Below, piece after piece: positions 1 to 8,100 of a stretch of 21,007 bases of DNA; position 1 is the stretch's first letter, and each line of letters begins with the position of its first letter. The stretch comes from an uncultured beta proteobacterium. GTDB taxonomy: Bacteria; Pseudomonadota; Gammaproteobacteria; Burkholderiales; Burkholderiaceae. The notes beneath the pieces were generated by a model. The model saw only the letters and a list, made by a program, of their open reading frames with translations. It had not been told where the DNA came from and did not search any database. The translations under genes were made by a program, and so were the position numbers. The stretch spans positions 1-21,007 of the forward strand of contig CAIMXN010000178.1 in NCBI GenBank assembly GCA_903845455.1. The letters run 5' to 3'.

Positions 1-498
1 ACAAGGGCTAGGTTCTCCGCGGGCAATAGAACAGTGGGTGAATTTTTTACGGTGGTGCGTTTTGACGTTTTGAGTCAACAACGCAATATCGATGTATTAC
101 GTAATGAGATTTTAGAAATGCGCCATAAGGTACATGCTGGCCATCCTAATCCTGCTAGCGAGTTTGATTTAAAGCATGATGCTGGGGGCATGGTGGATAT
201 TGAATTTATAGTTCAGTTTTTGGTTTTGGCATATTCACATCAACATCATCAATTGATTGGTAATGTAGGAAATATTGCGCTTCTACACATTGCTGCAGAA
301 GTTGGTTTGATCGAGCAGTCTGCTGCTCAAGAAGTAGCTGATGCTTATCGCCTGTTTAGATCTCGACAACACCGTTTACGTCTTGATGGCGCAGAAAAAA
401 CACGAGTGGATATCGATTCGGAATTAGCTCTGATAAGTGCCAGAAATGCTGTACTCAATTTATGGCAGAAAATCTTTAAAGCGCCATCTCACCTTTAG
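1..498 (+). CDS. glnE: Glutamine synthetase adenylyltransferase, C-terminal part (5' end cut by window)
   Basis: This is the last 165 codons of GlnE, the bifunctional enzyme that adenylylates and deadenylylates glutamine synthetase in response to PII and glutamine. The reading frame is open from base 1, where the peptide TRARFSAGN belongs to the conserved ALTRAR.. block of the C-terminal adenylyltransferase domain, so the first methionine-like codon (GTG at 34) is not the real start. The diagnostic stretch follows: EMR..HAGHP, then FDLKHDAGGMVDIEF, which is the conserved FD(I/L)K.D.GG..DIEF block, and the helical C-terminal region after it. The TAG stop at 496-498 interleaves with the stop of the convergent recN. 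About four fifths of the protein lies upstream of the window. Identification is firm; nothing can be said of its promoter. Confidence 0.95.
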   Translation, partial: TRARFSAGNRTVGEFFTVVRFDVLSQQRNIDVLRNEILEMRHKVHAGHPNPASEFDLKHDAGGMVDIEFIVQFLVLAYSHQHHQLIGNVGNIALLHIAAEVGLIEQSAAQEVADAYRLFRSRQHRLRLDGAEKTRVDIDSELALISARNAVLNLWQKIFKAPSHL

Positions 499-2165
499 TT
501 TTGCTCTAACAGTTCGCGTGCGTGACGACGGGTGGTATCGGTAATGGTTGCGCCACCTAGCATGCGCGCTATTTCTTCAACACGATCTGCTCTAGCCAGA
601 GGACTGACTTGTGAAAGCGTCTTTTCACCACTTTGCGATTTACTGACCTTAAGGTGGTGATTGCCCTGTGCGGCTACTTGAGGTAAGTGGGTGACACACA
701 AGATCTGATGTGACTCACCCAATTGACGCAACAATTTACCAACAGTTTCGGCAACAGCACCACCAATGCCAGCATCGACCTCATCAAAAATAAGTGTTGG
801 CGTGAATGAGGCCTTACTGGTGATCACACTAATGGCGAGGCTAATACGTGCCAGTTCTCCGCCGGATGCCACTTTGGCTAATGAGCGGGGTGAACTGCCT
901 GCATGCCCAGCAACCAAGAACTCAATTTGTTCCAAGCCATTAGAACCCCCTTCGCTCAATGGGATCAGCGCAATTTCTAATTGGCCGCCAGCCATTGATA
1001 AATCTTGCATCGCTTCAGTCACAAGCTTGCCGAGATCGAGAGCTGCCTTGCTACGTTTTTGCGATAGTAGTTTTGCGAGCTTGAGGTAAGTAGCCTCTTC
1101 TTGCTTTACTTTTTCACGTAAGGCCTCAATGTTCTGGGAGGCAGTGAGCGCCTCAAGACGATCATTGGTTTCCAGAAGTAAGTTGGATAACTCATTGGCC
1201 TCGGTACGATATTTTCTTGCGGCCGTATGTAAAGCCTGCATCCGCTCTTCAACTTGGCCTAAGCGTTCAGGGTCAAGGTCTAATTTTTGCAGATAACGGT
1301 TGAGGCTGTGTACAGCCTCATCGATTTGGATTTGTGCTGATTCTAGGAACTGGCTGACTTCAGTTAGCACAGGATCATGTTGGGCTAAAGCGCTCATATT
1401 TGAGCTGGCTTTGGAGAGGGCAGATTCCACCGAGCTGTCTGAATCAGATAAGACGTCAATTGCTTCTTGGCAGCCGCTCATAATCTTGGCACCATTGGCA
1501 AGTCGTGCATGTTCAGTTTGAATATGATCCCATTCACCTGCTTGTGGCGAGAGCTCGGTCAACTCTTCGAGCTGCCATTCAAGCCGTTCACGTTCACGCT
1601 CAATATCTTGACCAGCATTTTCAGCTTGCGCCAAAAGACGACGAGAGTTACTGAGAGTTTTGAATGCTTGTGCTACCTCGAGGGCAGTTGACAATAGCCC
1701 AGCATGACGATCCAGTAGCTCACGCTGTGCCCCACCTTTTAATAGCAATTGATGGGCGTGTTGACCATGGATATCTACTAATTGATCGCCAGCATCACGT
1801 AACTGCGCGAGTGTAGCAACACTGCCATTGATAAAGGCGCGACTACGCCCATTACTTTCTACGGTTCTTTTGAGGAGCAGACTTTGACCTTCATCTTCAA
1901 GCGGAAAGCCTTGTTCATCAAGCCATTGATTGAAGTGTTCTAGTTGCTCAGTATGGATCCGAAAGAGAGCGCTGATTTCAGCACGATGACTGCCTTCCCG
2001 AATTTGGCTGCTGTCTGCACGCTCGCCTAAAACCAAACTTAAGGCATCAAGCAGGATGGATTTACCGGCACCCGTTTCACCGGTTAAGACGGTAAAGCCC
2101 GCTGCAAAATCGAGTTCAAGTTGATCAACAATGACAAAGTCACGGAGTGCAAGAGTTTGAAGCAT
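495..2165 (-). CDS. recN: DNA repair protein RecN (SMC-like ATPase)
   Basis: RecN is a cohesin-like SMC-family ATPase that holds broken DNA for RecA-dependent double-strand break repair. The 556-residue length is normal for the family. The Walker A motif GETGAGKS is at residues 29-36. A long alpha-helical, coiled-coil-prone middle region follows (about 150-360). The ABC-type signature VASGGELARISLAI begins at about 432, Walker B LIFDE ends at E462, and the switch histidine lies in CVTHLPQVA at about 493. The start ATG (2163-2165) is 26 bases after the nadK stop, so the two are probably co-transcribed from upstream of nadK. I see no good Shine-Dalgarno sequence before it and did not find a LexA box in the short gap. 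The TAA stop interleaves with that of glnE. Confidence 0.97.
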   Translation of the reverse strand: MLQTLALRDFVIVDQLELDFAAGFTVLTGETGAGKSILLDALSLVLGERADSSQIREGSHRAEISALFRIHTEQLEHFNQWLDEQGFPLEDEGQSLLLKRTVESNGRSRAFINGSVATLAQLRDAGDQLVDIHGQHAHQLLLKGGAQRELLDRHAGLLSTALEVAQAFKTLSNSRRLLAQAENAGQDIERERERLEWQLEELTELSPQAGEWDHIQTEHARLANGAKIMSGCQEAIDVLSDSDSSVESALSKASSNMSALAQHDPVLTEVSQFLESAQIQIDEAVHSLNRYLQKLDLDPERLGQVEERMQALHTAARKYRTEANELSNLLLETNDRLEALTASQNIEALREKVKQEEATYLKLAKLLSQKRSKAALDLGKLVTEAMQDLSMAGGQLEIALIPLSEGGSNGLEQIEFLVAGHAGSSPRSLAKVASGGELARISLAISVITSKASFTPTLIFDEVDAGIGGAVAETVGKLLRQLGESHQILCVTHLPQVAAQGNHHLKVSKSQSGEKTLSQVSPLARADRVEEIARMLGGATITDTTRRHARELLEQN

Positions 2166-2191
2166 GTATTAGCGTAGCAAAGAATTCAACA

Positions 2192-3097
2192 TCAGAATGT
2201 CGATGGGTACTCATTCCAGTGCAGTTTCTCGCGTAAGGTTTTGTAGTCACTGTGGTTACGAGGGTGCAGTAGAGTAATCGTTTTGTCAGATTGACGTACT
2301 TCGATTTTGTCGCCAGATTCCAAATTGGTTTGGGATTGCATATCAAAATTCACAATCACTGCGCGACCCTCAACCACTTCAATACTGGTTACTGAATCTT
2401 GAGGCAACACAATCGGCCGATTAGAGAGTGAGTGCGGTGCAATCGGTACCAACAATATGCCAGCAACACGGGGATGCAAAATGGGCCCGCCAGCAGAAAG
2501 GGCGTAAGCAGTAGAACCGGTAGGTGTAGAAACAATTAAACCATCAGAGCGTTGGTTGTACATGAAAGATCCGTTGACTTGCACTGCAAGTTCTACCATC
2601 CCGGAGATGCCAGAGCGATTCACGACAACATCGTTAAGGGCTAGGGCACGATTGATCACTTTACCGTTGCGCAGAACCACTGCATCTAATAAAGTTCTGG
2701 TGTCAGCTTCATATTCGCCGGCAATGATTTTTGGCAAAATAGCCTGTACATCGCCAATAGGAATATCGGTCATGTAACCAAGGCGCCCCATATTGATTCC
2801 AACGAGAGGGACATTACTACCTGCCAGTTGGCGACCAATGCCCAGCATCGTGCCATCACCACCCAAAACCACTGCAAGATCAATAGCACCAACAAAATCT
2901 TCAACCCTCTTGCTGGGGTAACCCTTGAGTTTTAAGTGACTGGCGGTGGAGGTTTCAAAAAATACCTCACAACCCAAGCCAGAAACGAGCTTTGCCAGGT
3001 CATTTAAGTGCCCCTCAATCCCATCGGCTTGATATTTGCCGACAAACGCAAGCCGGCTAAATGCCTTTTTGGTGGAATTCGAGGATGGGCTTAACAT
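2192..3097 (-). CDS. nadK: NAD kinase
   Basis: ATP-dependent NAD kinase makes NADP from NAD in the cytosol. The hallmark GGDGT motif is at residues 79-83 (in LAVVLGGDGTMLG). ALNDVVVNR carries the conserved NE/D-type nucleotide-binding motif, and TPTGSTAYALSAGGPI is the conserved glycine-rich loop. I take the ATG at 3095-3097, giving 301 residues and the family's usual N-terminus (SRLAFVGKY). The frame stays open further upstream to 3172, but that extension would overlap the divergent hrcA coding sequence and adds 25 unlike residues. No clear Shine-Dalgarno precedes the chosen ATG. Only 37 bases separate it from the hrcA start, so both promoters must overlap the neighbouring coding sequence or be very compact. 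recN follows after 26 bases. Confidence 0.95.
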   Translation of the reverse strand: MLSPSSNSTKKAFSRLAFVGKYQADGIEGHLNDLAKLVSGLGCEVFFETSTASHLKLKGYPSKRVEDFVGAIDLAVVLGGDGTMLGIGRQLAGSNVPLVGINMGRLGYMTDIPIGDVQAILPKIIAGEYEADTRTLLDAVVLRNGKVINRALALNDVVVNRSGISGMVELAVQVNGSFMYNQRSDGLIVSTPTGSTAYALSAGGPILHPRVAGILLVPIAPHSLSNRPIVLPQDSVTSIEVVEGRAVIVNFDMQSQTNLESGDKIEVRQSDKTITLLHPRNHSDYKTLREKLHWNEYPSTF

Positions 3098-3134
3098 ATA
3101 ACGATTAAACCATAGGCATAAAATCCCTTCCACC

Positions 3135-4148
3135 ATGGATGATCGATCCCGCGCTTTACTGAAAACCCTCATCGAACGCTATATCGAAGAGGGTCAGCCT
3201 ATTGGCTCGCGCACTCTATCCCGTTTTTCGGGTTTAGACCTCTCTGCCGCCACCATTCGAAACGTGATGTCCGATTTGGAAGATATGGGTTTGGTTACCA
3301 GCCCACATACCTCAGCAGGGCGTGTACCAACCCCTAGGGGCTATCGTTTGTTTGTGGATACGATGGTAACGGTGCGACCACTCGAGGAAATAGCGGCTCG
3401 CGAGGTCAAAAAAGGCCTTCTGCCCGACTCCCCCCAGAGAGTTTTGAGTTCAGCCGCTCAACTTTTATCGAATTTGACCCATTTTGCTGGTGTGGTAATG
3501 ACCCCCAAGCGCGCCCAAGTGTTTAAACATATTGAATTCCTGCGCCTTGGCGAAGGAAAGATTCTCTTAATTGTGGTGACCCCAGAAGGTGACGTGCAAA
3601 ACCGTATCTTGCCAACGACTCAGGATTACACCCCAAGTCAATTGATTGAGGCAGGTAACTTTATTAATGCTCAATTTGCAGGCAAAAGCTTTGAGCAAGT
3701 GCGAGCCCATCTCAAATTGGATTTGGATAACTTGCGTAGCGATATTGCTGGGTTAATGGCGCTGGCTTTACAAAGTGGGGTATCTGACTATGGCATGGGT
3801 CAAAGTGAGGTTGTCTTGTCTGGCGAACGCCGCCTGCTGAATGTGGGTGACCTAAGTTCCAATTTGGATAAGTTGCGCAAGATGTTTGACATGCTGGAGC
3901 AAAAGTCTGTGTTGATGCAACTCTTGGATGTATCGAGTCACGCAGATGGGATTCAGATTTTTATTGGTGGCGAGAGTGATTTGCTACCTTACGAAGATTT
4001 GGCAGTCATTAGTGCGCCTTATAGTGTTGATGGTCAGATAGTAGGTACCTTAGGTGTGATCGGCCCAACCCGAATGGCCTATGACAGAGTGATTCCGATT
4101 GTAGACATCACCTCTAAATTATTGTCTGGCGCTTTGAGTTCCCAATGA
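3135..4148 (+). CDS. hrcA: Heat-inducible transcription repressor HrcA
   Basis: HrcA represses class I heat-shock operons by binding the CIRCE inverted repeat, and GroEL modulates it. The protein has 337 residues, as usual in betaproteobacteria. The N-terminal winged-helix domain (about 1-75) shows LLKTLIERYIEEGQPIGSRT, then SAATIRNVMSDLEDMGLV and SPHTSAGRVPT, all strongly conserved in the family. The GAF-like dimerisation domain and the C-terminal ISAPYSVDGQIVGTLGVIGP block follow. The ATG at 3135 starts exactly at the conserved MDDRSRALLKTL. It heads the plus-strand heat-shock region hrcA-hemH-grpE-dnaK-dnaJ. No CIRCE copy is visible near it, so neither autoregulation nor control of dnaK through CIRCE is supported here. 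Confidence 0.97.
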   Translation: MDDRSRALLKTLIERYIEEGQPIGSRTLSRFSGLDLSAATIRNVMSDLEDMGLVTSPHTSAGRVPTPRGYRLFVDTMVTVRPLEEIAAREVKKGLLPDSPQRVLSSAAQLLSNLTHFAGVVMTPKRAQVFKHIEFLRLGEGKILLIVVTPEGDVQNRILPTTQDYTPSQLIEAGNFINAQFAGKSFEQVRAHLKLDLDNLRSDIAGLMALALQSGVSDYGMGQSEVVLSGERRLLNVGDLSSNLDKLRKMFDMLEQKSVLMQLLDVSSHADGIQIFIGGESDLLPYEDLAVISAPYSVDGQIVGTLGVIGPTRMAYDRVIPIVDITSKLLSGALSSQ

Positions 4149-4198
4149 ACAGAATATCGATTCATATTATTTCAACTATTTTCTAGAGACAAACCGCT

Positions 4199-5284
4199 TT
4201 GAATCAAAATCCACATCTCCAGCGTTCTAAAACAGCAGTATTGTTGCTTAACCTAGGAACCCCATCTGCACCAACACCAAAAGCAGTCAGAGCTTATTTA
4301 AAAGAATTTCTCTCTGATCCACGCGTAGTAGAAATTCCCCGCGTGATTTGGTGGTGCATATTAAATGGGATTATTTTGCCGATTCGTAGTGGGGCCTCTG
4401 CAAAAAAATATGCCTCAATTTGGTTGCCAAAACTCGGCTCCCCTTTAATGCATTACTCACGCTTACAAGCTAAAGCACTTAGTGAGAAATTTACCGATCA
4501 AGGTCAAGTAGTCTTGGTGGATTTGGCGATGCGTTATGGGCAACCATCGACTGCCGAAGCCCTTCAAGCCCTTCAGGATCAAGGGATGGAGCGCTTGCTA
4601 CTATTGCCCTTATACCCCCAATATTCAGCGACAACCACTGCATCGAGTTTTGATGAAGTCTTTAGAGTCTTGGGAACTTGGCGCAATCAGCCTGAGCTAC
4701 GTTTAGTAAAACACTATCACGATAACCCAGCGTATATTGCCGCTTTGCGTGATCAAGTATTAAGTGCATGGGATAAAGATGGTCGACCTGATTTTTCGAG
4801 GGGCGATCATTTCATCATGTCTTTTCATGGTTTGCCCAAACGAAATTTAATGATGGGTGACCCCTATCATTGCGAATGTCTTAAAACAGGACGCCTGCTT
4901 GGTGAGGCGCTTGGGTTGGATGCCGGTCAATATCTTGTCACATTTCAATCGCGTTTTGGAAAGGCGGAGTGGCTCAAACCTTATACTGCCCCCACGATTG
5001 AGAAGTTGGCAAAAGAAGGCTGTCAGCGCATTGATATTTTCTGCCCTGGATTTCCAGCAGACTGCCTGGAAACACTAGAAGAGATTGCTATGGAAGCTCG
5101 CGAGATTTTCTTAGGGCATGGCGGGAGCGATTACCGTTACATACCTTGTCTCAATAGCAACCCCAAATGGATTGATGCTTTGAGTGATATTGCCTATCAG
5201 CATTTATTGGGTTGGCCTTTAGGTGTTGAATCGGATGCTGAACTGACTTTACGTAGCCAACGCGCCGAAGCAGCCAAGACTTAA
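4199..5284 (+). CDS. hemH: Ferrochelatase
   Basis: Ferrochelatase inserts ferrous iron into protoporphyrin IX, the last step of haem synthesis. The protein has 361 residues. KTAVLLLNLGTPSAPTP is the conserved N-terminus. The metal-handling histidine is in IMSFHGLPKR (H210). GDPYHCECLKT and the CPGFPADCLETLEEI block (E291) complete the active site. The start is a TTG at 4199-4201: an in-frame TAG at 4184-4186 excludes anything further upstream, and there is no other start codon before the conserved N-terminus. GAGA at about 4186-4189 is at best a weak ribosome site. It is placed 50 bases after hrcA, within the heat-shock cluster; co-transcription with hrcA is likely but not shown. Confidence 0.96.
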   Translation: MNQNPHLQRSKTAVLLLNLGTPSAPTPKAVRAYLKEFLSDPRVVEIPRVIWWCILNGIILPIRSGASAKKYASIWLPKLGSPLMHYSRLQAKALSEKFTDQGQVVLVDLAMRYGQPSTAEALQALQDQGMERLLLLPLYPQYSATTTASSFDEVFRVLGTWRNQPELRLVKHYHDNPAYIAALRDQVLSAWDKDGRPDFSRGDHFIMSFHGLPKRNLMMGDPYHCECLKTGRLLGEALGLDAGQYLVTFQSRFGKAEWLKPYTAPTIEKLAKEGCQRIDIFCPGFPADCLETLEEIAMEAREIFLGHGGSDYRYIPCLNSNPKWIDALSDIAYQHLLGWPLGVESDAELTLRSQRAEAAKT

Positions 5285-5301
5285 TTTTTAACTCTGAGTA
5301 T

Positions 5302-5329
5302 CTTGAAAAGTACTGACTTACCCCCATAT
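5302..5329 (+). promoter_or_regulatory. Sigma-32 heat-shock promoter of grpE
   Basis: The -35 element CTTGAAA (5302-5308) and the -10 element CCCCATAT (5322-5329) match the sigma-32 consensus (CTTGAAA / CCCCATNT) at every specified base, with a 13-base spacer. It lies 43 bases before the grpE ATG and downstream of the hemH stop, so grpE can be induced apart from hrcA-hemH. Confidence 0.9.
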
Positions 5330-5372
5330 TGCAAAGAAGTAGCCACTCTTAAAGAAAAGTAAATTAGTTGCC

Positions 5373-5930
5373 ATGACACAAGAAAATCAACAATCACCCG
5401 AAGACCAGCTAAAAGACCAGTTGGACGCTGAGCAACAGACACAAACTGGTTCCGCGTCGGAAATCGCAGCTCAAACTCCTGAGCAACTCATTACTGAGTT
5501 AAATCAAAAGCTTGCTGAGATGCAGGATAACTATCTGCGCGCTAAAGCTGAGGGTGAGAATATTCGCCGTCGCGCTGTGGAAGATATTTCTAAGGCCCAT
5601 AAATTTGCCATTGAGGGTTTTGCAGAGAACTTAGTGCCAGTTACGGATAGCCTATATGCAGCTTTGAATGCAGAAGCGGTTGATGCCAAAGCTTTTAAGG
5701 AAGGTCTTGAAATTACGCTCAAACAATTGCTTAGCGCCTTTGAAAAAGGCCGCATGGCAGAAATTAACCCTGCAGTAGGTGATAAATTCGACCCTCATCA
5801 CCATCAAGCGATCGCCTCAGTGCCATCTGAGCAAGATCCTAATACTGTGGTTTCTGTGCTTCAAAGGGGGTATTCGATCTCAGAGCGCGTCTTAAGACCA
5901 GCTTTAGTGACGGTGAGCGCGCCTCAGTAA
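5373..5930 (+). CDS. grpE: Nucleotide exchange factor GrpE
   Basis: GrpE releases ADP from DnaK and acts as a heat sensor in the Hsp70 cycle. At 185 residues it has the usual size. The charged, Gln/Glu-rich N-terminus (1-35) is disordered-looking. A long helix from about 38 to 90 (ELNQKLAEMQDNYLRAKAEG, then ENIRRRA) is the dimer coiled coil. The C-terminal beta domain carries the family signature around NPAVGDKFDPHHHQAI and VLQRGYSISERVLRPALVTV. The start ATG at 5373 follows the sigma-32 promoter, with only an A-rich weak ribosome site. It is closed off by a strong terminator before dnaK, so its transcripts should mostly not run into dnaK. Confidence 0.97.
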   Translation: MTQENQQSPEDQLKDQLDAEQQTQTGSASEIAAQTPEQLITELNQKLAEMQDNYLRAKAEGENIRRRAVEDISKAHKFAIEGFAENLVPVTDSLYAALNAEAVDAKAFKEGLEITLKQLLSAFEKGRMAEINPAVGDKFDPHHHQAIASVPSEQDPNTVVSVLQRGYSISERVLRPALVTVSAPQ

Positions 5931-5963
5931 GCCTCATCACTATTAAAAGTCTAAAAAATACAT

Positions 5964-5988
5964 AAAAAGGCAGATTTCTGCCTTTTTT
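5964..5988 (+). terminator. Rho-independent terminator after grpE
   Basis: AAAAAGGCAG (5964-5973) pairs perfectly with CTGCCTTTTT (5978-5987) over a four-base loop ATTT, and the right arm runs into a six-T tract (5983-5988). The A-rich left arm means it may work on both strands. It sits 33 bases after the grpE stop and just before the dnaK promoter. Confidence 0.9.
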
Positions 5989-6000
5989 GCTCTTTTACCT

Positions 6001-6028
6001 CTTGAATTCTGCTTTTTAAACCCCATTT
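6001..6028 (+). promoter_or_regulatory. Sigma-32 heat-shock promoter of dnaK
   Basis: CTTGAAT (6001-6007, one base off CTTGAAA) and CCCCATTT (6021-6028, full match) are separated by 13 bases, the same spacing as at grpE. The site begins 13 bases after the T-tract of the grpE terminator and leaves an untranslated leader of roughly 45 bases before dnaK. Confidence 0.9.
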
Positions 6029-6081
6029 ATTGGGTATCGATTTATCGCAATGACACAAACAATTTATTTTTTGGAGCAATT

Positions 6082-8010
6082 ATGGGAAAGATTATCGGAA
6101 TTGACTTAGGAACCACTAACTCGTGTGTTTCCGTGATTGAAAACAATGCCCCTAAGGTTCTTGAGAACGCTGAGGGTGGTCGTACCACCCCATCGATCAT
6201 CGCCTACATGGAAGATGGCGAAGTGTTGGTTGGTGCGCCGGCAAAGCGTCAGTCAGTAACAAACCCTAAAAATACGGTTTATGCAGTGAAGCGTTTAATG
6301 GGCCGTAAATTTACCGATGCCGAAGTACAAAAAGATATCGGCCTAATGCCTTACACCATTATCCAGGCTGATAACGGTGATGCTTGGGTACAGGCGCGCG
6401 ATAAGAAAATGGCACCACAGCAAGTATCTGCAGAGATCTTGCGCAAAATGAAAAAAACTGCAGAAGACTACCTTGGTGAAGAAGTGACCGAGGCAGTGAT
6501 TACTGTGCCTGCTTATTTCAATGACAGCCAACGTCAAGCAACAAAAGATGCTGGCCGTATTGCTGGTTTAGATGTCAAGCGCATCATCAATGAGCCAACT
6601 GCTGCTGCATTAGCATTTGGTTTAGACAAGCAAGATAAGGTAGATCGCAAGATCGCTGTTTATGACTTGGGTGGCGGTACATTCGACGTATCTATCATTG
6701 AGATTGCTAACGTTGATGGTGAGAAGCAGTTTGAAGTGCTCTCGACCAACGGTGACACGTTCTTAGGTGGTGAAGACTTTGACCAACGCATCATTGATTG
6801 GATCATTGCTGAGTTCAAGAAAGAGCAAGGCGTTGATTTAAGCAAAGACGTATTGGCATTACAGCGCTTGAAAGATGCCGCTGAAAAAGCCAAGATTGAA
6901 TTGTCATCTACCCAACAAACAGAAATTAATCTGCCTTACGTGACGGCTGATGCCAGCGGTCCCAAGCACTTGAACCTCAAGTTGACCCGCGCTAAGTTGG
7001 AGTCTTTGGTTGAAGAGTTGATCATGCGCACTGCTGGTCCTTGCCTCACAGCGATTAAAGACGCCGGCGTCAACGTAGCTGATATTGACGATGTCATTTT
7101 GGTGGGCGGTCAAACGCGTATGCCTGCAGTGCAAGACAAAGTAAAAGAAATTTTTGGTAAAGAGCCACGCAAGGACGTTAACCCTGATGAAGCAGTTGCT
7201 GTTGGTGCTGCGATCCAAGGCTCCGTATTGTCTGGCGATCGTAAAGACGTATTGCTCTTGGACGTTACCCCATTGTCATTGGGTATCGAAACCTTGGGCG
7301 GCGTAATGACCAAGATGATTCCGAAGAACACCACTATCCCTACTAAACATTCGCAGGTTTATTCCACTGCGGAAGATAACCAGCCCGCTGTAACGATTAA
7401 GTGTTTTCAGGGTGAACGTGAATTGGCTGCAGCGAACAAGTTGTTAGGTGAATTCAACTTAGAAGGTATTGCTCCAGCACAACGTGGCATGCCACAAATT
7501 GAAGTGACCTTTGATATTGATGCCAATGGTATCTTGCATGTCACCGCAAAAGATAAAACGACCGGCAAAGAAAACAAAATTACTATCAAGGCAAACTCTG
7601 GTTTGACCGAAGAAGAAATTCAACGCATGGTTAAAGATGCTGAAGCCAATGCCGCTGAAGATAAGAAAGTGCTCGAGTTGGTAACTGCTCGTAACACCGC
7701 TGATGCTTTGGCTCACTCTACTAAGAAAGCTTTGGAAGAGCATGGCGCAAGTTTAGAAGCTGCTGAAAAAGAAGCGATTGGAACAGCTTTGAAAGAGTTG
7801 GACGAAGCCATCAAAGGTAGTGATAAAGCTGCGATTGAAGCTAAGACCGAAGCTTTGGGTAAGGCAAGTCAAAAACTAGGTGAAAAGGCCATGGCTGCTG
7901 AACAAGCTAAAGCTGGTGCTCCTGGTGCTACTCCAGGCGGTGCACAAGCTGCTGCCCCTGACGCTGATGTGGTTGATGCCGATTTTAAAGAGGTTGATGA
8001 CAAGAAATAA
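6082..8010 (+). CDS. dnaK: Chaperone protein DnaK (Hsp70)
   Basis: DnaK is the ATP-driven Hsp70 chaperone. The protein is 642 residues, the family's normal length. Nucleotide-binding motifs: GIDLGTTNSCVSV at the N-terminus, NEPTAAALAFG at about 170, AVYDLGGGTFDVSI at about 192, and ILVGGQTRMPAVQ before the linker. The interdomain linker DVLLLDVTPLSLGIETLGG leads into the substrate-binding beta domain and helical lid. The acidic tail ends ADFKEVDDKK, the conserved EEV(K/D)-type C-terminus, after an Ala/Gly/Pro-rich segment. GGAG at 6073-6076, five bases before the ATG, is a strong ribosome site. Transcription is from the sigma-32 promoter at 6001-6028. dnaJ follows after 90 bases containing a hairpin. 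Confidence 0.99.
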   Translation: MGKIIGIDLGTTNSCVSVIENNAPKVLENAEGGRTTPSIIAYMEDGEVLVGAPAKRQSVTNPKNTVYAVKRLMGRKFTDAEVQKDIGLMPYTIIQADNGDAWVQARDKKMAPQQVSAEILRKMKKTAEDYLGEEVTEAVITVPAYFNDSQRQATKDAGRIAGLDVKRIINEPTAAALAFGLDKQDKVDRKIAVYDLGGGTFDVSIIEIANVDGEKQFEVLSTNGDTFLGGEDFDQRIIDWIIAEFKKEQGVDLSKDVLALQRLKDAAEKAKIELSSTQQTEINLPYVTADASGPKHLNLKLTRAKLESLVEELIMRTAGPCLTAIKDAGVNVADIDDVILVGGQTRMPAVQDKVKEIFGKEPRKDVNPDEAVAVGAAIQGSVLSGDRKDVLLLDVTPLSLGIETLGGVMTKMIPKNTTIPTKHSQVYSTAEDNQPAVTIKCFQGERELAAANKLLGEFNLEGIAPAQRGMPQIEVTFDIDANGILHVTAKDKTTGKENKITIKANSGLTEEEIQRMVKDAEANAAEDKKVLELVTARNTADALAHSTKKALEEHGASLEAAEKEAIGTALKELDEAIKGSDKAAIEAKTEALGKASQKLGEKAMAAEQAKAGAPGATPGGAQAAAPDADVVDADFKEVDDKK

Positions 8011-8047
8011 TCGACGTCATTTACAGGTTTTTTGCAGTAATTAAATA

Positions 8048-8072
8048 ACAAGTCGGCCTCGTGCCGACTTGT
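8048..8072 (+). other. Perfect inverted repeat between dnaK and dnaJ
   Basis: ACAAGTCGGC (8048-8057) and GCCGACTTGT (8063-8072) form a perfect GC-rich 10-base stem over a five-base loop CTCGT. No T-run follows, so it is not a standard intrinsic terminator. A 3' end protector of dnaK mRNA, a processing site or a partial attenuator lowering dnaJ relative to dnaK would each fit. The structure is seen; the role is inferred. Confidence 0.75.
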
Positions 8073-8100
8073 GCCATTCAGGTTGTTGAGAGGAAGAGTT

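Noticed and set aside
1364..1388. TTAGC...GCTAA inverted repeat that looks like half of a CIRCE operator
   Set aside because: It lies inside recN, the total length is 25 not 27, and only the outer five bases of each arm match.
3098..3172. Upstream extension of nadK to 3172
   Set aside because: It would overlap the start of hrcA, adds residues unlike the family, and the ATG at 3097 begins the normal N-terminus.
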